Under the pieces are notes generated by a model. It was not told the DNA's origin. It searched no databases and was given only the letters and a program-made list of their open reading frames with translations. Shown here in pieces: positions 1 through 7,869 of a DNA stretch of 64,000 bases. The stretch covers positions 2,108,001 through 2,172,000 of the forward strand of contig NZ_AP022564.1 in assembly GCF_010727125.1 (NCBI RefSeq). The letters run 5' to 3'. The translations under genes and the position numbers were made by a program. The stretch is from Mycolicibacter terrae. Its GTDB lineage: Bacteria > Actinomycetota > Actinomycetes > Mycobacteriales > Mycobacteriaceae. Each line of letters opens with the position of its first letter. Position 1 is the first letter of the stretch.

Positions 1-1635
1 CTGGTGGAGGGCGACTGGCAGGGCCGCCACGGCTTCCTGGCCGACAATGCGCGGCTGCGGGCCGAACTCGAGGCGTTGCAGGACCGGGCCCGCCGCCGCG
101 ACCTGATCGTCGATGACGACGATCTCTACGCCTGGTATGACGCCCGGATTCCGGCCGATATCGTCTCCGCTCGGCATTTCGACGGCTGGTGGCGCAAGCA
201 ACGGCATAAGACACCGGATCTGTTGACCTTCACCCGTGCTGATCTGCTGCGCGCCGATGACGCCGTCGTCGCCGCCGGACGGCCCGACACTTGGCAGACC
301 GGTGATGCGGCGCTGCCACTGACCTACCGGTTCGAGCCCGACGCCGCCGATGACGGTGTCACCGTGCATGTGCCGATCGATGTGCTGGCCCGCCTCGGCG
401 GTGACGCGTTCAGCTGGCAGGTGCCGGCGCTGCGCGAGGAGTTGGTGACCGCGCTGATCCGCTCACTGCCCAAGGATCTGCGCCGAAATTTCGTGCCCGC
501 CCCGGACACCGCCCGCGCGGTGCTGCCCGCGCTGAACCCCGACGACGGGTCGCTGTTGGCGGCGCTGCAATGCGAATTGCGCCGCCGCACCGGCGTCGAG
601 GTACCCGTCGAGGCGTTCGATCTGGCTACGCTGCCGGCGCATCTGCGGGTGACGTTCACCGTGGAGGCCGCCGACGGCTCGGAGTTGGCCCGCGGCGACG
701 ATCTGCCGGCATTGCAGGAGCGATTCGCCGCATCGGCCCGTGATGCGGTGGCCGGTGTGGTTGCCGGCGATCTGGAACGAACCGGGCTGCGTGACTGGCC
801 CGAGGATCTCGACGAGGTGCCGCGTGTGGTCGAGCATGTCGTCGGCGGGCGGGTGGTCCGCGGACATCCCGCCTTCGTCGACACCGGCGCCGCCGCCGAC
901 CTACGCGTGTTCGCCACCGCGGCCGAACAGTCCGCAGCTATGGCGGCAGGTACCCGGCGGCTGCTGCGCTGCAGTATTGCATCGCCGATCAAAGTGGTTG
1001 AACGGCAATTGGATACACGTGTCCGGTTGACGCTGAAGGCGAATCCGGACGGCTCACTCGCGGCGCTGCTGGAGGACTGCGCCGACGCCGCGATGGATGT
1101 GCTGGCGGGCGGCCCGGTGTTCACGCGCGAGGCGTTCACCGCGCTGCGCGCCGCGGCGGGCAAAGACCTGGTGGCCGCGACGCTGGACATCGTGGCCCGG
1201 GTGGAGAAGCTGCTCGCCGCTGCCCGTGACGTCGAGCTGTTGTTGCCCGCCCAGCCACCAGCTGCCCATCAAGACGCCATCGCCGACATCCGCGACCAGC
1301 TGGCGCGGTTGTTGGCGCCCGGTTTCGTCACCACCGCCGGGCGAGCGCGCCTGTCCGATATCACCCGCTACCTGGCCGCGATCCGTCGGCGCCTGGAGCA
1401 GCTACCGCACGGCATCACCGCCGACCGGCAGCGGATGGCCCAGGTGCATGCCGTGCAGGAGGCCTACGACGAGCTGTTGGTGGCGCTGCCCGCCACCCGG
1501 CGCGCGGCCGCTGATGTTCGCGACATCGGTTGGCAGATCGAGGAACTGCGAGTCAGCCTGTGGGCTCAGCAGCTCGGCACTGCGCGTCCGGTCAGCGAGA
1601 GGCGGATATACCGGGCGATCGATGCCGTCGGTTAA
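1..1635 (+). CDS. hrpA: ATP-dependent helicase HrpA, C-terminal part (5' end outside window)
   Basis: The reading frame is open from base 1, so this is the 3' end of a longer gene; the helicase core lies upstream of the window. What is visible (about 544 residues) is the C-terminal region of HrpA-type DEAH RNA helicases (DUF3418 region): the start WQGRHGFLADN, the stretch YDARIPADIVSARHF followed by WWRKQ, and LPKDLRRNFVPAPD are typical of it. HrpA proteins are about 1300 residues, so less than half is present. The family unwinds RNA or RNA-DNA hybrids in the cytoplasm and in E. coli helps rescue collided ribosomes. Its TAA stop overlaps the stop of the convergent desaturase gene by 3 bases. 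The family assignment is firm; the mycobacterial role is inferred. Confidence 0.88.
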   Translation: MVEGDWQGRHGFLADNARLRAELEALQDRARRRDLIVDDDDLYAWYDARIPADIVSARHFDGWWRKQRHKTPDLLTFTRADLLRADDAVVAAGRPDTWQTGDAALPLTYRFEPDAADDGVTVHVPIDVLARLGGDAFSWQVPALREELVTALIRSLPKDLRRNFVPAPDTARAVLPALNPDDGSLLAALQCELRRRTGVEVPVEAFDLATLPAHLRVTFTVEAADGSELARGDDLPALQERFAASARDAVAGVVAGDLERTGLRDWPEDLDEVPRVVEHVVGGRVVRGHPAFVDTGAAADLRVFATAAEQSAAMAAGTRRLLRCSIASPIKVVERQLDTRVRLTLKANPDGSLAALLEDCADAAMDVLAGGPVFTREAFTALRAAAGKDLVAATLDIVARVEKLLAAARDVELLLPAQPPAAHQDAIADIRDQLARLLAPGFVTTAGRARLSDITRYLAAIRRRLEQLPHGITADRQRMAQVHAVQEAYDELLVALPATRRAAADVRDIGWQIEELRVSLWAQQLGTARPVSERRIYRAIDAVG

Positions 1636-2600
1636 ACGGCTTCGACTTCCGCTTTGAGCGCGTCGCGGGCGAAACGACGGTCGCGCTGCTCCTCGAACCT
1701 GATCACTTGGCGCTCAAGGTTTTCCAGATACGCTGCGAGATGTTCCCGGCGTTGCTCGCCCTGGGCGGTGAAATCATTGCGCTCGAAGATCCGCCACTTG
1801 CGCAGAACCGGCCTCACCACCTCGTCGAGATGCTGTCGGGGGTCGTAGATCCCGTGCTTGGCCATCAGCACCCCGTTGCGACGAAAGTTCGGCATGCCCT
1901 GGCCGGGCATCCGGAAGTGCTCTACGACGTTGGCCACCGCCTCCAGGGCCTGGTCGGGTACGAGATCCAACGCTGCACCGCACACGTTGCGGTAGAAGAT
2001 CATGTGCAGATTCTCATCAGCGGCAACGCGTTGCAGCATGCGGTCTGCGATCGGGTCGTTGCACACCTTGCCGGTGTTGCGGTGGCTGACGCGGGTGGCG
2101 AGCTCTTGGAACGTCACGTAGGCGACCGACAGGAGGAAGTCGGTTCGGTGCCGTGCCTCCTCCTCGGCAGTGGCCGTGAACCCGTTGGTCACATGCAGCA
2201 TCCGCGCCTGCTCCAGTGCCACCGGGTCGATCCCGCGGGTGACGACGAGATAGTCGCGGATCACGATGCCGTGCCGGTTTTCCTCGGCGGTCCATCGGCC
2301 CACCCATGCCGCCCAGGCGCCGTCGCCGGAGAAGTACTTAGCCGCCTGACGGTGGTATGAGGGCAAGTTGTCTTCGGTGAGCAGGTTGGTGATCATCGCC
2401 GCCTTCGCGACGTCACTGAGCTTCGACTGCTCCGGTGACCAGTCGCTCCCGCCGGTGCGCGCGAAATCGCGGCCGTGATCCCAGGGCACGTAGTCGTGGG
2501 GATTCCACTCGACGGCCGCCGCTTCGTGCCGTGTCACATTGGCGGCGGCAACCGGTTCCAGCTCGCCAAGTATCTCCAGGTCGGTCAACTGCCTCGACAT
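1632..2600 (-). CDS. Acyl-ACP desaturase, DesA1-like (diiron)
   Basis: A 322-residue soluble stearoyl-ACP-type desaturase. Diiron ligand motifs are visible: TEDNLPSYH (E76), EENRH (E107, H110), FQEL (E166) and DENLH (E196, H199). The N-terminus SRQLTDLEILGELEP and the block NPHDYVPW match the DesA1 group of mycobacteria, where the enzyme introduces a double bond into acyl-ACP and feeds mycolic acid synthesis. The frame opens 41 codons further upstream, but ATG 2600 is chosen because GGAGAGGG precedes it and the family N-terminus starts here. It converges on hrpA with overlapping stops. M. tuberculosis has DesA1 and DesA2, and this could be an extra paralog, so no symbol is given. Confidence 0.9.
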   Translation of the reverse strand: MSRQLTDLEILGELEPVAAANVTRHEAAAVEWNPHDYVPWDHGRDFARTGGSDWSPEQSKLSDVAKAAMITNLLTEDNLPSYHRQAAKYFSGDGAWAAWVGRWTAEENRHGIVIRDYLVVTRGIDPVALEQARMLHVTNGFTATAEEEARHRTDFLLSVAYVTFQELATRVSHRNTGKVCNDPIADRMLQRVAADENLHMIFYRNVCGAALDLVPDQALEAVANVVEHFRMPGQGMPNFRRNGVLMAKHGIYDPRQHLDEVVRPVLRKWRIFERNDFTAQGEQRREHLAAYLENLERQVIRFEEQRDRRFARDALKAEVEAV

Positions 2601-2818
2601 CGCATCCCTCTCCACTGCTCTCGGGACGCCCCCCGCTCCCGAGCAGCCTAGCCTGCCGCACCGTCCACGCCGTCGCCGACTGACCGGTTGGGCGAACTCA
2701 CAGGCAGAACTATGTTGGGACACACCGGTGAAATCATCACCTCACGTGACCTATCGCGGTAGCGCGGCTGAGCCGCTCATTTGCGCGTTGTCACGAATAG
2801 TGCTGCACCCCAAATAGA

Positions 2819-2835
2819 TTCGTCACCGTGACGAA
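2819..2835. promoter_or_regulatory. 17-bp perfect palindrome (site 1 of a pair)
   Basis: TTCGTCACCGTGACGAA is perfectly palindromic around one central C, which suggests a dimeric regulator site. It lies 196 bp before the start of the small secreted repeat protein (3032). A second palindrome with the same CGTCAC/GTGACG core is at 3370-3386. The rest of 2601-3031 holds no convincing gene. Confidence 0.5.
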
Positions 2836-3031
2836 TTGACCTGGGCCGAGGGGGAGAGTGCCCCGGCGGCCGCGTGGCGGTACTGGATACGGGTCGGCCC
2901 AACAAAAGCCGGACTCGGGTACGGCGATCGCGCGGGGGATTGCCGCGGATCGTGATTGCGGCGCCTCGGCGTTGGGTAGTGCTAGTAGATCGGCCTCCAG
3001 ATCGGGGGTTTGGCACTCGAGGGAGGTCTCG

Positions 3032-3277
3032 ATGGGTACGTTCGTTCTTCGCCTAGCATTCGCCGTGGCGGTGGCGTTAGCGCCTGCGGTGTATTCGACA
3101 GCGGTAGCGCCGGGTGTGGGGTCAGCTCAGCCACCTGATTGCGGTCCGGGCAACTGGTGGAATCCGGGAGCCAATGCCTGCCAGCCCACGGCGCCGCCAA
3201 ATTGCGGTCCGGGCAACTGGTGGAATCCGGGAGTCAATGCCTGCCAGCCGGTGACGCCGCCGTCCCCGCAAAACTAA
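3032..3277 (+). CDS. Small secreted protein with two tandem CGPGNWWNPG repeats
   Basis: An 81-residue protein with a classical signal peptide: LRLAFAVAVALAPAV hydrophobic core and likely cleavage after GSA near residue 31. The mature part is almost wholly two copies of a 21-residue unit with core CGPGNWWNPGxNACQP, then a Pro-rich tail. Each unit has two cysteines, so one disulfide per repeat is likely after export. ATG 3032 is chosen over the upstream in-frame ATG at 2858 because GGGAGG sits 5 nt ahead and the signal peptide begins at once. I do not recognise a characterised family; Trp/Asn/Gly-rich modules suggest cell-wall or carbohydrate contact, which is only inference. Confidence 0.7.
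   Translation: MGTFVLRLAFAVAVALAPAVYSTAVAPGVGSAQPPDCGPGNWWNPGANACQPTAPPNCGPGNWWNPGVNACQPVTPPSPQN
3139..3264 (+). repeat. Two tandem 63-bp coding repeats
   Basis: Two direct 63-bp units (3139-3201 and 3202-3264) inside the small secreted protein. The first ~47 bases of each differ at only one position; divergence is confined to the Pro-rich linker, so the duplication looks recent or is conserved by selection or conversion. Confidence 0.85.
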
Positions 3278-3369
3278 GCCGACGGGCCCAAGGGGCCTCA
3301 GAAGCGCAACATCGGAGCGAATACGGCTGCGCCAGAACCGAAGTCGCCTTACTCGCCGGCCAGCCTCAT

Positions 3370-3386
3370 TACGTCACTGTGACGTA
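3370..3386. promoter_or_regulatory. 17-bp perfect palindrome (site 2 of a pair)
   Basis: TACGTCACTGTGACGTA is perfectly palindromic and shares the CGTCAC-N-GTGACG core with the site at 2819-2835. It lies 93 bp after the stop of the secreted repeat protein. Degenerate relatives occur near 3886 and 3934. The interval 3278-3899 otherwise has no ORF I can support as a gene. Confidence 0.45.
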
Positions 3387-3668
3387 TTGCCCGGCGGAAC
3401 GGGGAGTGAGGAGAGTGCTTCGGTGTGGGATCCAGCACGGGTACGCGCGGCCCAGCGATGGCGGCGAGTACCCGGCCGCGAGTGGCCGAGCAGGCGCCGC
3501 AGGGCTAGTGCGGCTTGTGCCGGTGCCGCCGCGCCAGCTTGCCAGACGGGTGATGCTTTGGCATGACAGAATTTTCCAACTGGGTCCGCCGGTAAGCGAC
3601 GACGCTTGATGCAACCGCACGACCTTCGCCGGCCCAGCTCACCCGTATGCCGATAACCTACATTATGT

Positions 3669-3705
3669 CGGGTAAACTACCGCATATTGCAACAGATGAA
3701 TCAAT
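3669..3705. repeat. 37-bp imperfect direct repeat, copy A
   Basis: This 37-bp stretch, with core GCATATTGCAACAGATGAAT, matches 6087-6123 at about 31 of 37 positions, nearly all differences being transitions. Similarity stops at both ends. The two copies are in direct orientation and enclose the nitroreductase, mycothiol-transferase-like and PadR genes. It could be a regulator site, a small-RNA promoter or the scar of an insertion. Confidence 0.5.
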
Positions 3706-3899
3706 CGCTCCTCCGCCTTACCGCTGCGGTGCGCAGTCTGGCCGGGAGGGAAAAGTGCTTTGGAACAGCGGATTTGGTGTGGCCTCCCCTCGTGGCTGAA
3801 CTGCTCGGCTATAGCTACCAAGTTACCCAACGCCACGCCGAACTCGCCGCCCAACCATGGTCGCGATACGTCACGTAACGATTTGCAGCACAACTTTTT

Positions 3900-4439
3900 T
3901 CACGTCGCAGCATCGACCGGCTCAAAGACAATTACGTGACGCGTACCGCTTCGCTGAAGGTAGGTGTCGTGCGCAGGCCACGTCTGGTTGAGCCTTGGCA
4001 TATTGTGCGCGACCTCTTCCTCTGTGGCCGGGCGGGCAAGATAGTTTCTAGTGGCGCCGTTGATCTCGATGCGTGCCTTGGGGTCGGCGAGCAGGTTTCT
4101 TGGCCAACTGGATGCTGCCTCTAGCCCGAAGTTCTCGCACACAGCGACGAGATTCTTGCCGTCGCGGACAAAGAACAGTGGAACGGTCCGCTCTTTGCCG
4201 CTTCGTCTGCCTCGCGTCGTGAGCAACATTGTTGGCATGTGGGGGCCACCCAGCGACAGTCGGCCACGGCTCGCACGGATCAAGGCCCGGTCGACTCGTG
4301 AACCAGCGTGTTTCATCAACACGGAGAACCAGTGATAGTGGCCGACGTGCCGCATTACACGTAGATACAGCTGATACAGGTCATCGGTCATCGCGCCTAT
4401 GCGCGATCCCGATTCGGCGTGATCGTCGCGCGTCGCCAT
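3900..4439 (-). CDS. F420-dependent nitroreductase family protein (Ddn-like)
   Basis: A 179-residue protein of the deazaflavin (F420)-dependent nitroreductase/split-barrel group. Family-like features are MLLTTRGRRSGKERTVPLF (F420-binding strand and loop), then NLVAVCENFG, SWPRNLLADP and the RxYLARPATEEE segment. Members use F420H2 to reduce quinones or other small molecules at the membrane. ATG 4439 is preferred to the in-frame start at 4511 because AAAGGACAG precedes it and because 4511 would overlap the upstream gene. It lies 29 bp after that gene, so the two form an operon driven from the 5287-5348 intergenic region. The substrate cannot be read from the sequence. Confidence 0.85.
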   Translation of the reverse strand: MATRDDHAESGSRIGAMTDDLYQLYLRVMRHVGHYHWFSVLMKHAGSRVDRALIRASRGRLSLGGPHMPTMLLTTRGRRSGKERTVPLFFVRDGKNLVAVCENFGLEAASSWPRNLLADPKARIEINGATRNYLARPATEEEVAHNMPRLNQTWPAHDTYLQRSGTRHVIVFEPVDAAT

Positions 4440-4468
4440 CAATCTGTCCTTTCTCACGATGCACCCGG

Positions 4469-5287
4469 CTAAACAGGCTCGAAGCAAGATTGCAGCTTCA
4501 GCGCCTTCCACGGCCGTCCTCCCCCGACGATGCGTAGACCCTGGAGCGCGGCAGTGAACGGTCCGATGCGTTGGATTAGCAGCCTGATCATCGTTGACGC
4601 CGGCACCTTTACAACAGCGTCCGGCCGGTCGCCCGGACGGCGCGGGCGCGATTCCGCGATGCCGTCATGGACATGCACGACGTAGGGTCGAGCGTCGGGG
4701 ATCTGCAGAGCGACGCAGATGTCGGTCGTGGGGTCCACCGTCCCACTGATGTATGCGGGCGCGACCTCTAGCCCCTCGCGAAGCAGGAGCAACATGTCGC
4801 GCTCCCGAATCTCCCAGGGCACACCGACCGATCGCGCAATGTCCTCTCCGTGCAAGATCAAGTCGAAGAGCCAATTGATCTGCACGACTACTCCAGAAAC
4901 CACGGCACCACAATGAAACTCAGCCGCGTAGTCATCGGGCAGGCCGTCAAAGAACGCGTCCATCACCGGTTCGAGCGCCGAGAGTTGGTCAAGCAACTGC
5001 GGAATTGGCGCCATTGCCGCCAACATCTCTTCGTGGTTGATCTGATCGAGCTCGCGTGGGTAGCGGGCACGGCGGAAGTCCCGCCCCTCGGCGATCGCCT
5101 GATAGCGGCGCGCGACACAGAGCACATGGGCGATGACCTGATGAACCGTCCAATCCAACCCTCGTCGCCGAGCCTGGGGATCCGCGGAGCGAGCCAACCG
5201 ATAGAACCGTTGCCGCGCCTCATCGATGCGTTCCCGCAGTTCGTCCCTGGTGGTGTCGACGAGTGTCACACATCCGGTGTCGTTCAT
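4469..5287 (-). CDS. Maleylpyruvate isomerase/DinB-like mycothiol-dependent family protein with SCP2-like C-terminus
   Basis: A 272-residue protein. The N-terminal half resembles the mycothiol-dependent maleylpyruvate isomerase/DinB fold: DWTVHQVIAHVLCVARRY is the usual His-bearing helix and LFDLILHGEDIARS carries further conserved His and Asp residues. The C-terminal ~90 residues (VALQIPDARPYVVHVHDG...VVKVPASTMIRLL) look like an SCP2/sterol-carrier-like domain, often fused to this fold. Members conjugate mycothiol or act as thiol transferases or isomerases. ATG 5287 has GGAGG at good spacing; a GTG two codons upstream is the alternative. It is divergent from PadR and shares its palindromic operators, so PadR probably represses it. 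Confidence 0.72.
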   Translation of the reverse strand: MNDTGCVTLVDTTRDELRERIDEARQRFYRLARSADPQARRRGLDWTVHQVIAHVLCVARRYQAIAEGRDFRRARYPRELDQINHEEMLAAMAPIPQLLDQLSALEPVMDAFFDGLPDDYAAEFHCGAVVSGVVVQINWLFDLILHGEDIARSVGVPWEIRERDMLLLLREGLEVAPAYISGTVDPTTDICVALQIPDARPYVVHVHDGIAESRPRRPGDRPDAVVKVPASTMIRLLIQRIGPFTAALQGLRIVGGGRPWKALKLQSCFEPV

Positions 5288-5300
5288 CTGCACCTCCGTA

Positions 5301-5337
5301 CTCCAGTGTGGAGCTTAAGTTACTCCATAATGGAGTA
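5301..5337. promoter_or_regulatory. Two PadR-type operator palindromes in a divergent promoter
   Basis: CTCCAGTGTGGAG (5301-5313) and TACTCCATAATGGAGTA (5321-5337) are both palindromes with the same CTCCA/TGGAG half-site, 20 bp centre to centre (two helical turns). They fill the 60-bp gap between the divergent genes starting at 5287 and 5348. AAGTTA at 5317-5322 reads TAACTT on the minus strand, a plausible -10 for the leftward operon. This layout suggests a PadR repressor acting on itself and the neighbour. Confidence 0.72.
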
Positions 5338-5341
5338 TTGT
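5336..5341 (+). promoter_or_regulatory. Leaderless -10 (TATTGT) of the PadR gene
   Basis: TATTGT ends 6 nt before ATG 5348 and overlaps the edge of the second operator palindrome, so bound PadR would block it. Confidence 0.45.
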
Positions 5342-5347
5342 CAAGGG

Positions 5348-5971
5348 ATGACCTCGCAGCCGACCACCACATCGTTCGCGCTCCTGGGTCTGTTGGGCGT
5401 CAAGCCGTGGACCGCCTACGAAATCGTGGCGCAGATCAAACGCGGCATGCACTTCTTCTGGCCGCGATCGGATGCCCATCTGTACGCGGAGCTCAAGCGC
5501 CTAGTCGAACGTGGACACGCCACCGCCGAGGTTGTCGACGGCCGTAGAAAACAAGCCACGCGCTACACCATCACACCGGAAGGCCGCGCGGCGCTTAAGG
5601 AGTGGTTCGGCAGCGAACCAGCGGCGCCGCTGCTCGAAGTCGAGGGGTTCCTCAGGCTGTTCCTCGGCGACCAGGCCACCAAAGAGGAGCTTCGCGCGGC
5701 CCTGGAAGCGACCGCGCGCCACGCTCGCGAATTGCATACCAAGGGCACAACGCTCATCGAAGAACTGCTCGACACGGGCGGCCCGTTCCCGCACCGGCTT
5801 CACCTCATCGAACGTCAGTCCACGTTCATTGGCGACTTTTACCGCCACCTCATCGAATGGTGCGAACAGTCAATAACCGAGATCGAGGAATGGCCAGACA
5901 CCCGCGACGTCGGCCTAACGCCGAGGGGACGTGCTCAGTGGGAGCGGATACTCGCTGAACCCAAGCCCTAG
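5348..5971 (+). CDS. PadR family transcriptional regulator
   Basis: A 207-residue PadR regulator with N-terminal winged helix (TSFALLGLLGVKPWTAYEI then LYAELKRLVERGHA and the TRYTITPEGRAALKEWF wing) and a C-terminal PadR-C four-helix region from about residue 95. Length and domain order are those of the Vtr/PadR-s2-type proteins that repress phenolic-acid or stress genes. ATG 5348 is set by TATTGT six bases upstream; the frame is open much farther upstream without support. The adjacent CTCCA palindromes are the likely operators. It probably controls the divergent mycothiol-transferase/F420 nitroreductase operon, a pair suited to detoxifying an electrophile or quinone. The inducer is unknown. 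Confidence 0.9.
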   Translation: MTSQPTTTSFALLGLLGVKPWTAYEIVAQIKRGMHFFWPRSDAHLYAELKRLVERGHATAEVVDGRRKQATRYTITPEGRAALKEWFGSEPAAPLLEVEGFLRLFLGDQATKEELRAALEATARHARELHTKGTTLIEELLDTGGPFPHRLHLIERQSTFIGDFYRHLIEWCEQSITEIEEWPDTRDVGLTPRGRAQWERILAEPKP

Positions 5972-6086
5972 ACCGTCGCGCGATCGCCGCTCCCGACACC
6001 GGGTTCTCTCGTCGATCCTGCCAACCGGCCCCACCACGTGGGTAGCCAACCCGGGTGAATACGACGGAATCGAATATGCGGCTTTA

Positions 6087-6123
6087 CCGGTAGATTACTG
6101 CATGTTGCAACAGGTGAATCAAT
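6087..6123. repeat. 37-bp imperfect direct repeat, copy B
   Basis: Second copy of the element at 3669-3705, with core GCATGTTGCAACAGGTGAAT. The surrounding 5972-6261 interval has no gene I can support. Both copies lie in gaps between the end of a plus-strand gene and the end of a minus-strand gene. Confidence 0.5.
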
Positions 6124-6261
6124 ATCAGTCCCCTTTGTCGCTGCCGGTCACTACTCCGGCTCGTCGCAGCATCCAACCGTCATCGACGACGCAGCGAGCC
6201 AGCCGCAGGCGACCGGTTTCAGACAAAGGGGTATTACGGTGAACCACGAAGACCAGTACAA

Positions 6262-6408
6262 CTAACCGTCCTTGTCGTCGTCGCGGTGCGCGGCCTCGAT
6301 CACCTCAGGCGGTACCGGCTTCCGCAACCACGCCCGCATCCGCAAGAGCCCGCTGGCCGCCGTCCCGGCGGCGAGCAAGGCAGCGATGCTCCAGAGCGTG
6401 ATCGACAT
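6262..6408 (-). CDS. Small single-pass membrane protein (48 aa)
   Basis: A 48-residue ORF: the N-terminal hydrophobic helix SITLWSIAALLAAGTAASGLL is followed by a basic stretch RMRAWLRKPVPPEV and an acidic tail RDDDKDG. This gives an N-out/C-in or hairpin-free single-span topology with the charged tail likely cytoplasmic. GGGGGAGAAT ahead of ATG 6408 is a reasonable ribosome-binding site. It lies 49 bp beyond the stop of the decayed NmrA-like gene on the same strand, so the two may once have been cotranscribed. No known family is recognised, and short hydrophobic ORFs can arise by chance, so confidence is moderate. Confidence 0.5.
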   Translation of the reverse strand: MSITLWSIAALLAAGTAASGLLRMRAWLRKPVPPEVIEAAHRDDDKDG

Positions 6409-6457
6409 GCTGCAATTCTCCCCCTGTTCGGGGCGCCATGAGGCAGAACCTCCAGCT

Positions 6458-7380
6458 CTATTCTGTTGCGCTGAGGTATTTGCGCGCCCACTCCTCGGCG
6501 GTGGTAGTCGGGATGCCGCGGATGGCATTGAACGTACCGGCTTTTGGCCACGCGACGCCCCTGCCCAGAGCGAACACCGCCCGGTATTTGCGCAGACTGT
6601 CACCGGGGTTTCGTTCGAGCTCATCGAGTAGGTGCGCGACGGTCCATTCATTACGGATGACCTGAGCTCCCCTGGTCCGCTCGAGGATATCGGCAAGCTC
6701 GCGGTAGGTGATCGTGTCGCCGGCGACATAGACGACCTGATTGGCGATAGGTGGCTGGGTCTGGATGATCTCCGCGGTCAGTACGCCGATGTCCTCCGCA
6801 GTGGTAACGGTGACTTCGGTATCCCAACTGCCCAGCGCGTTAACGGTATTGGTGGTGAGGTCAACGACACCGAAGTCGGGTTCGAACAGGAAGCTGACAA
6901 ACATGCCGGTGGACACGATCACCCATTCGGTGGTGCTCTGGGCGCGTAGCATGTCGCGAACGTCGAGTTGTTCGTCGAACAGGTCTTGGGGACTGCCGCG
7001 TCCGATCGCGTCGTAGTCGCGCCGAACTGCCACGGCAAGTAGCGGGGAACTCCCGCCGCCAGCGCGGCTTCGGTGATCTTGCGTTGGGTTCCCGAACCCG
7101 CCGCGAATCCGATGCAGCTCACCACTGTGTGGAACTGCGCCAGCATCGTCGCCAGCTCGGCCACCGTCGCCGTCGCCACGTCAGCTTCCGCGATTCCGGC
7201 ACCGCGGGCCATGATCTCATTGCGCAACTGGGCATGCCGGGGCGTGTCCGACGGTCGCAGCAGCACCGTCACCGCCGGTGCGTCGTCCCGTTGGGACAGC
7301 GCGGCGACAACGGCGCCGCCGAGTTCACCGGCGCCGATGACGAGTACCTCTCCGCGATGTGATGGTTGCTTTGACGTCAT
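6458..7380 (-). pseudogene. NmrA-like NAD(P)-dependent reductase, frameshifted
   Basis: Two overlapping minus-strand frames together make one ~300-residue NmrA/isoflavone-reductase-like protein. The first (start 7380) has the Rossmann start EVLVIGAGELGGAVVAAL and runs to VPRYLPWQFG; the second resumes at DYDAIGRGSPQDLFDEQLDVR and continues to AEEWARKYL at 6458. The expected join is WQFGVDYD, but the DNA reads GGC-G-CGAC, one base short near position 7022. The enzyme is therefore interrupted unless this is a sequencing error. Family members reduce aromatic alcohols, ketones or related small molecules with NAD(P)H. Everything outside the single lesion looks intact, so the damage is recent or artefactual. 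Confidence 0.78.
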
Positions 7381-7491
7381 GATCTCTCCGCGGGTTGTTC
7401 CTTGCTTTTGGGAGGGTTCGCGTCGCAGTTGACGAACGTGAACGACCGCGACAACAACCCCGTGCTGCGCGGCATTCCCGGCCGCCTTGGG

Positions 7492-7850
7492 TCAGGCGCC
7501 CCGGGGCACTCCCCCGACGCAGGCCGGCAGCGGACGCCAGATTATGGACATCTCGCCGACCTCGCCGTCCGCATCGAGCCGGGCATAGAAGAATCCGTTG
7601 ACTGCGGCGTCTCCGATTCGCAGCCGGTAAAGCGCGGCGCTGCAGGTCCCACCGCTGAGGGCTCCCCCGTTAACTGTCGTCGTCGGCCAGTCCGTCGCTG
7701 GTCTCGATGGCCTGCAAGGCGGCCTCGCGACCTCTGATCGGCTCATCGCTGAACGGGCTGTACAGCATCACAGCCGCGTCGAGCAGACGGGTGAGGGCCA
7801 CCGTGTCGCGACGTGGGGCGAAGGTGGTCCTCGCTACTCCCTGTGGCAGG
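7492..7850 (-). pseudogene. SnoaL/NTF2-like protein remnant
   Basis: Two fragments in different minus-strand frames resemble the two ends of a SnoaL-like (NTF2-fold) protein. LTRLLDAAVMLYSPFSDEPIRG (about 7700-7805) looks like the N-terminal part and ALYRLRIGDAAVNGFFYARL followed by DADGEVGEMSIIWRPL (7492-7640) like the C-terminal strands. The middle, normally about 40 residues, is missing and the frame changes, so the gene is broken by deletion plus frameshift. The family is a general small-molecule-binding fold, so no function can be given. It lies between the epimerase-like gene and the NmrA pseudogene, all on one strand. Confidence 0.5.
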
Positions 7851-7869
7851 TCGGCTCTCTGGTCAGGGC

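Noticed and set aside
3139..3609. 156-residue frame across the repeat gene
   Set aside because: Out-of-phase reading of the tandem repeats; no signal peptide or ribosome-binding site.
3687..3878. 63-residue plus frame starting in repeat copy A
   Set aside because: It starts inside a repeated element, has no ribosome-binding site and the corresponding frame at copy B is unrelated after two residues.
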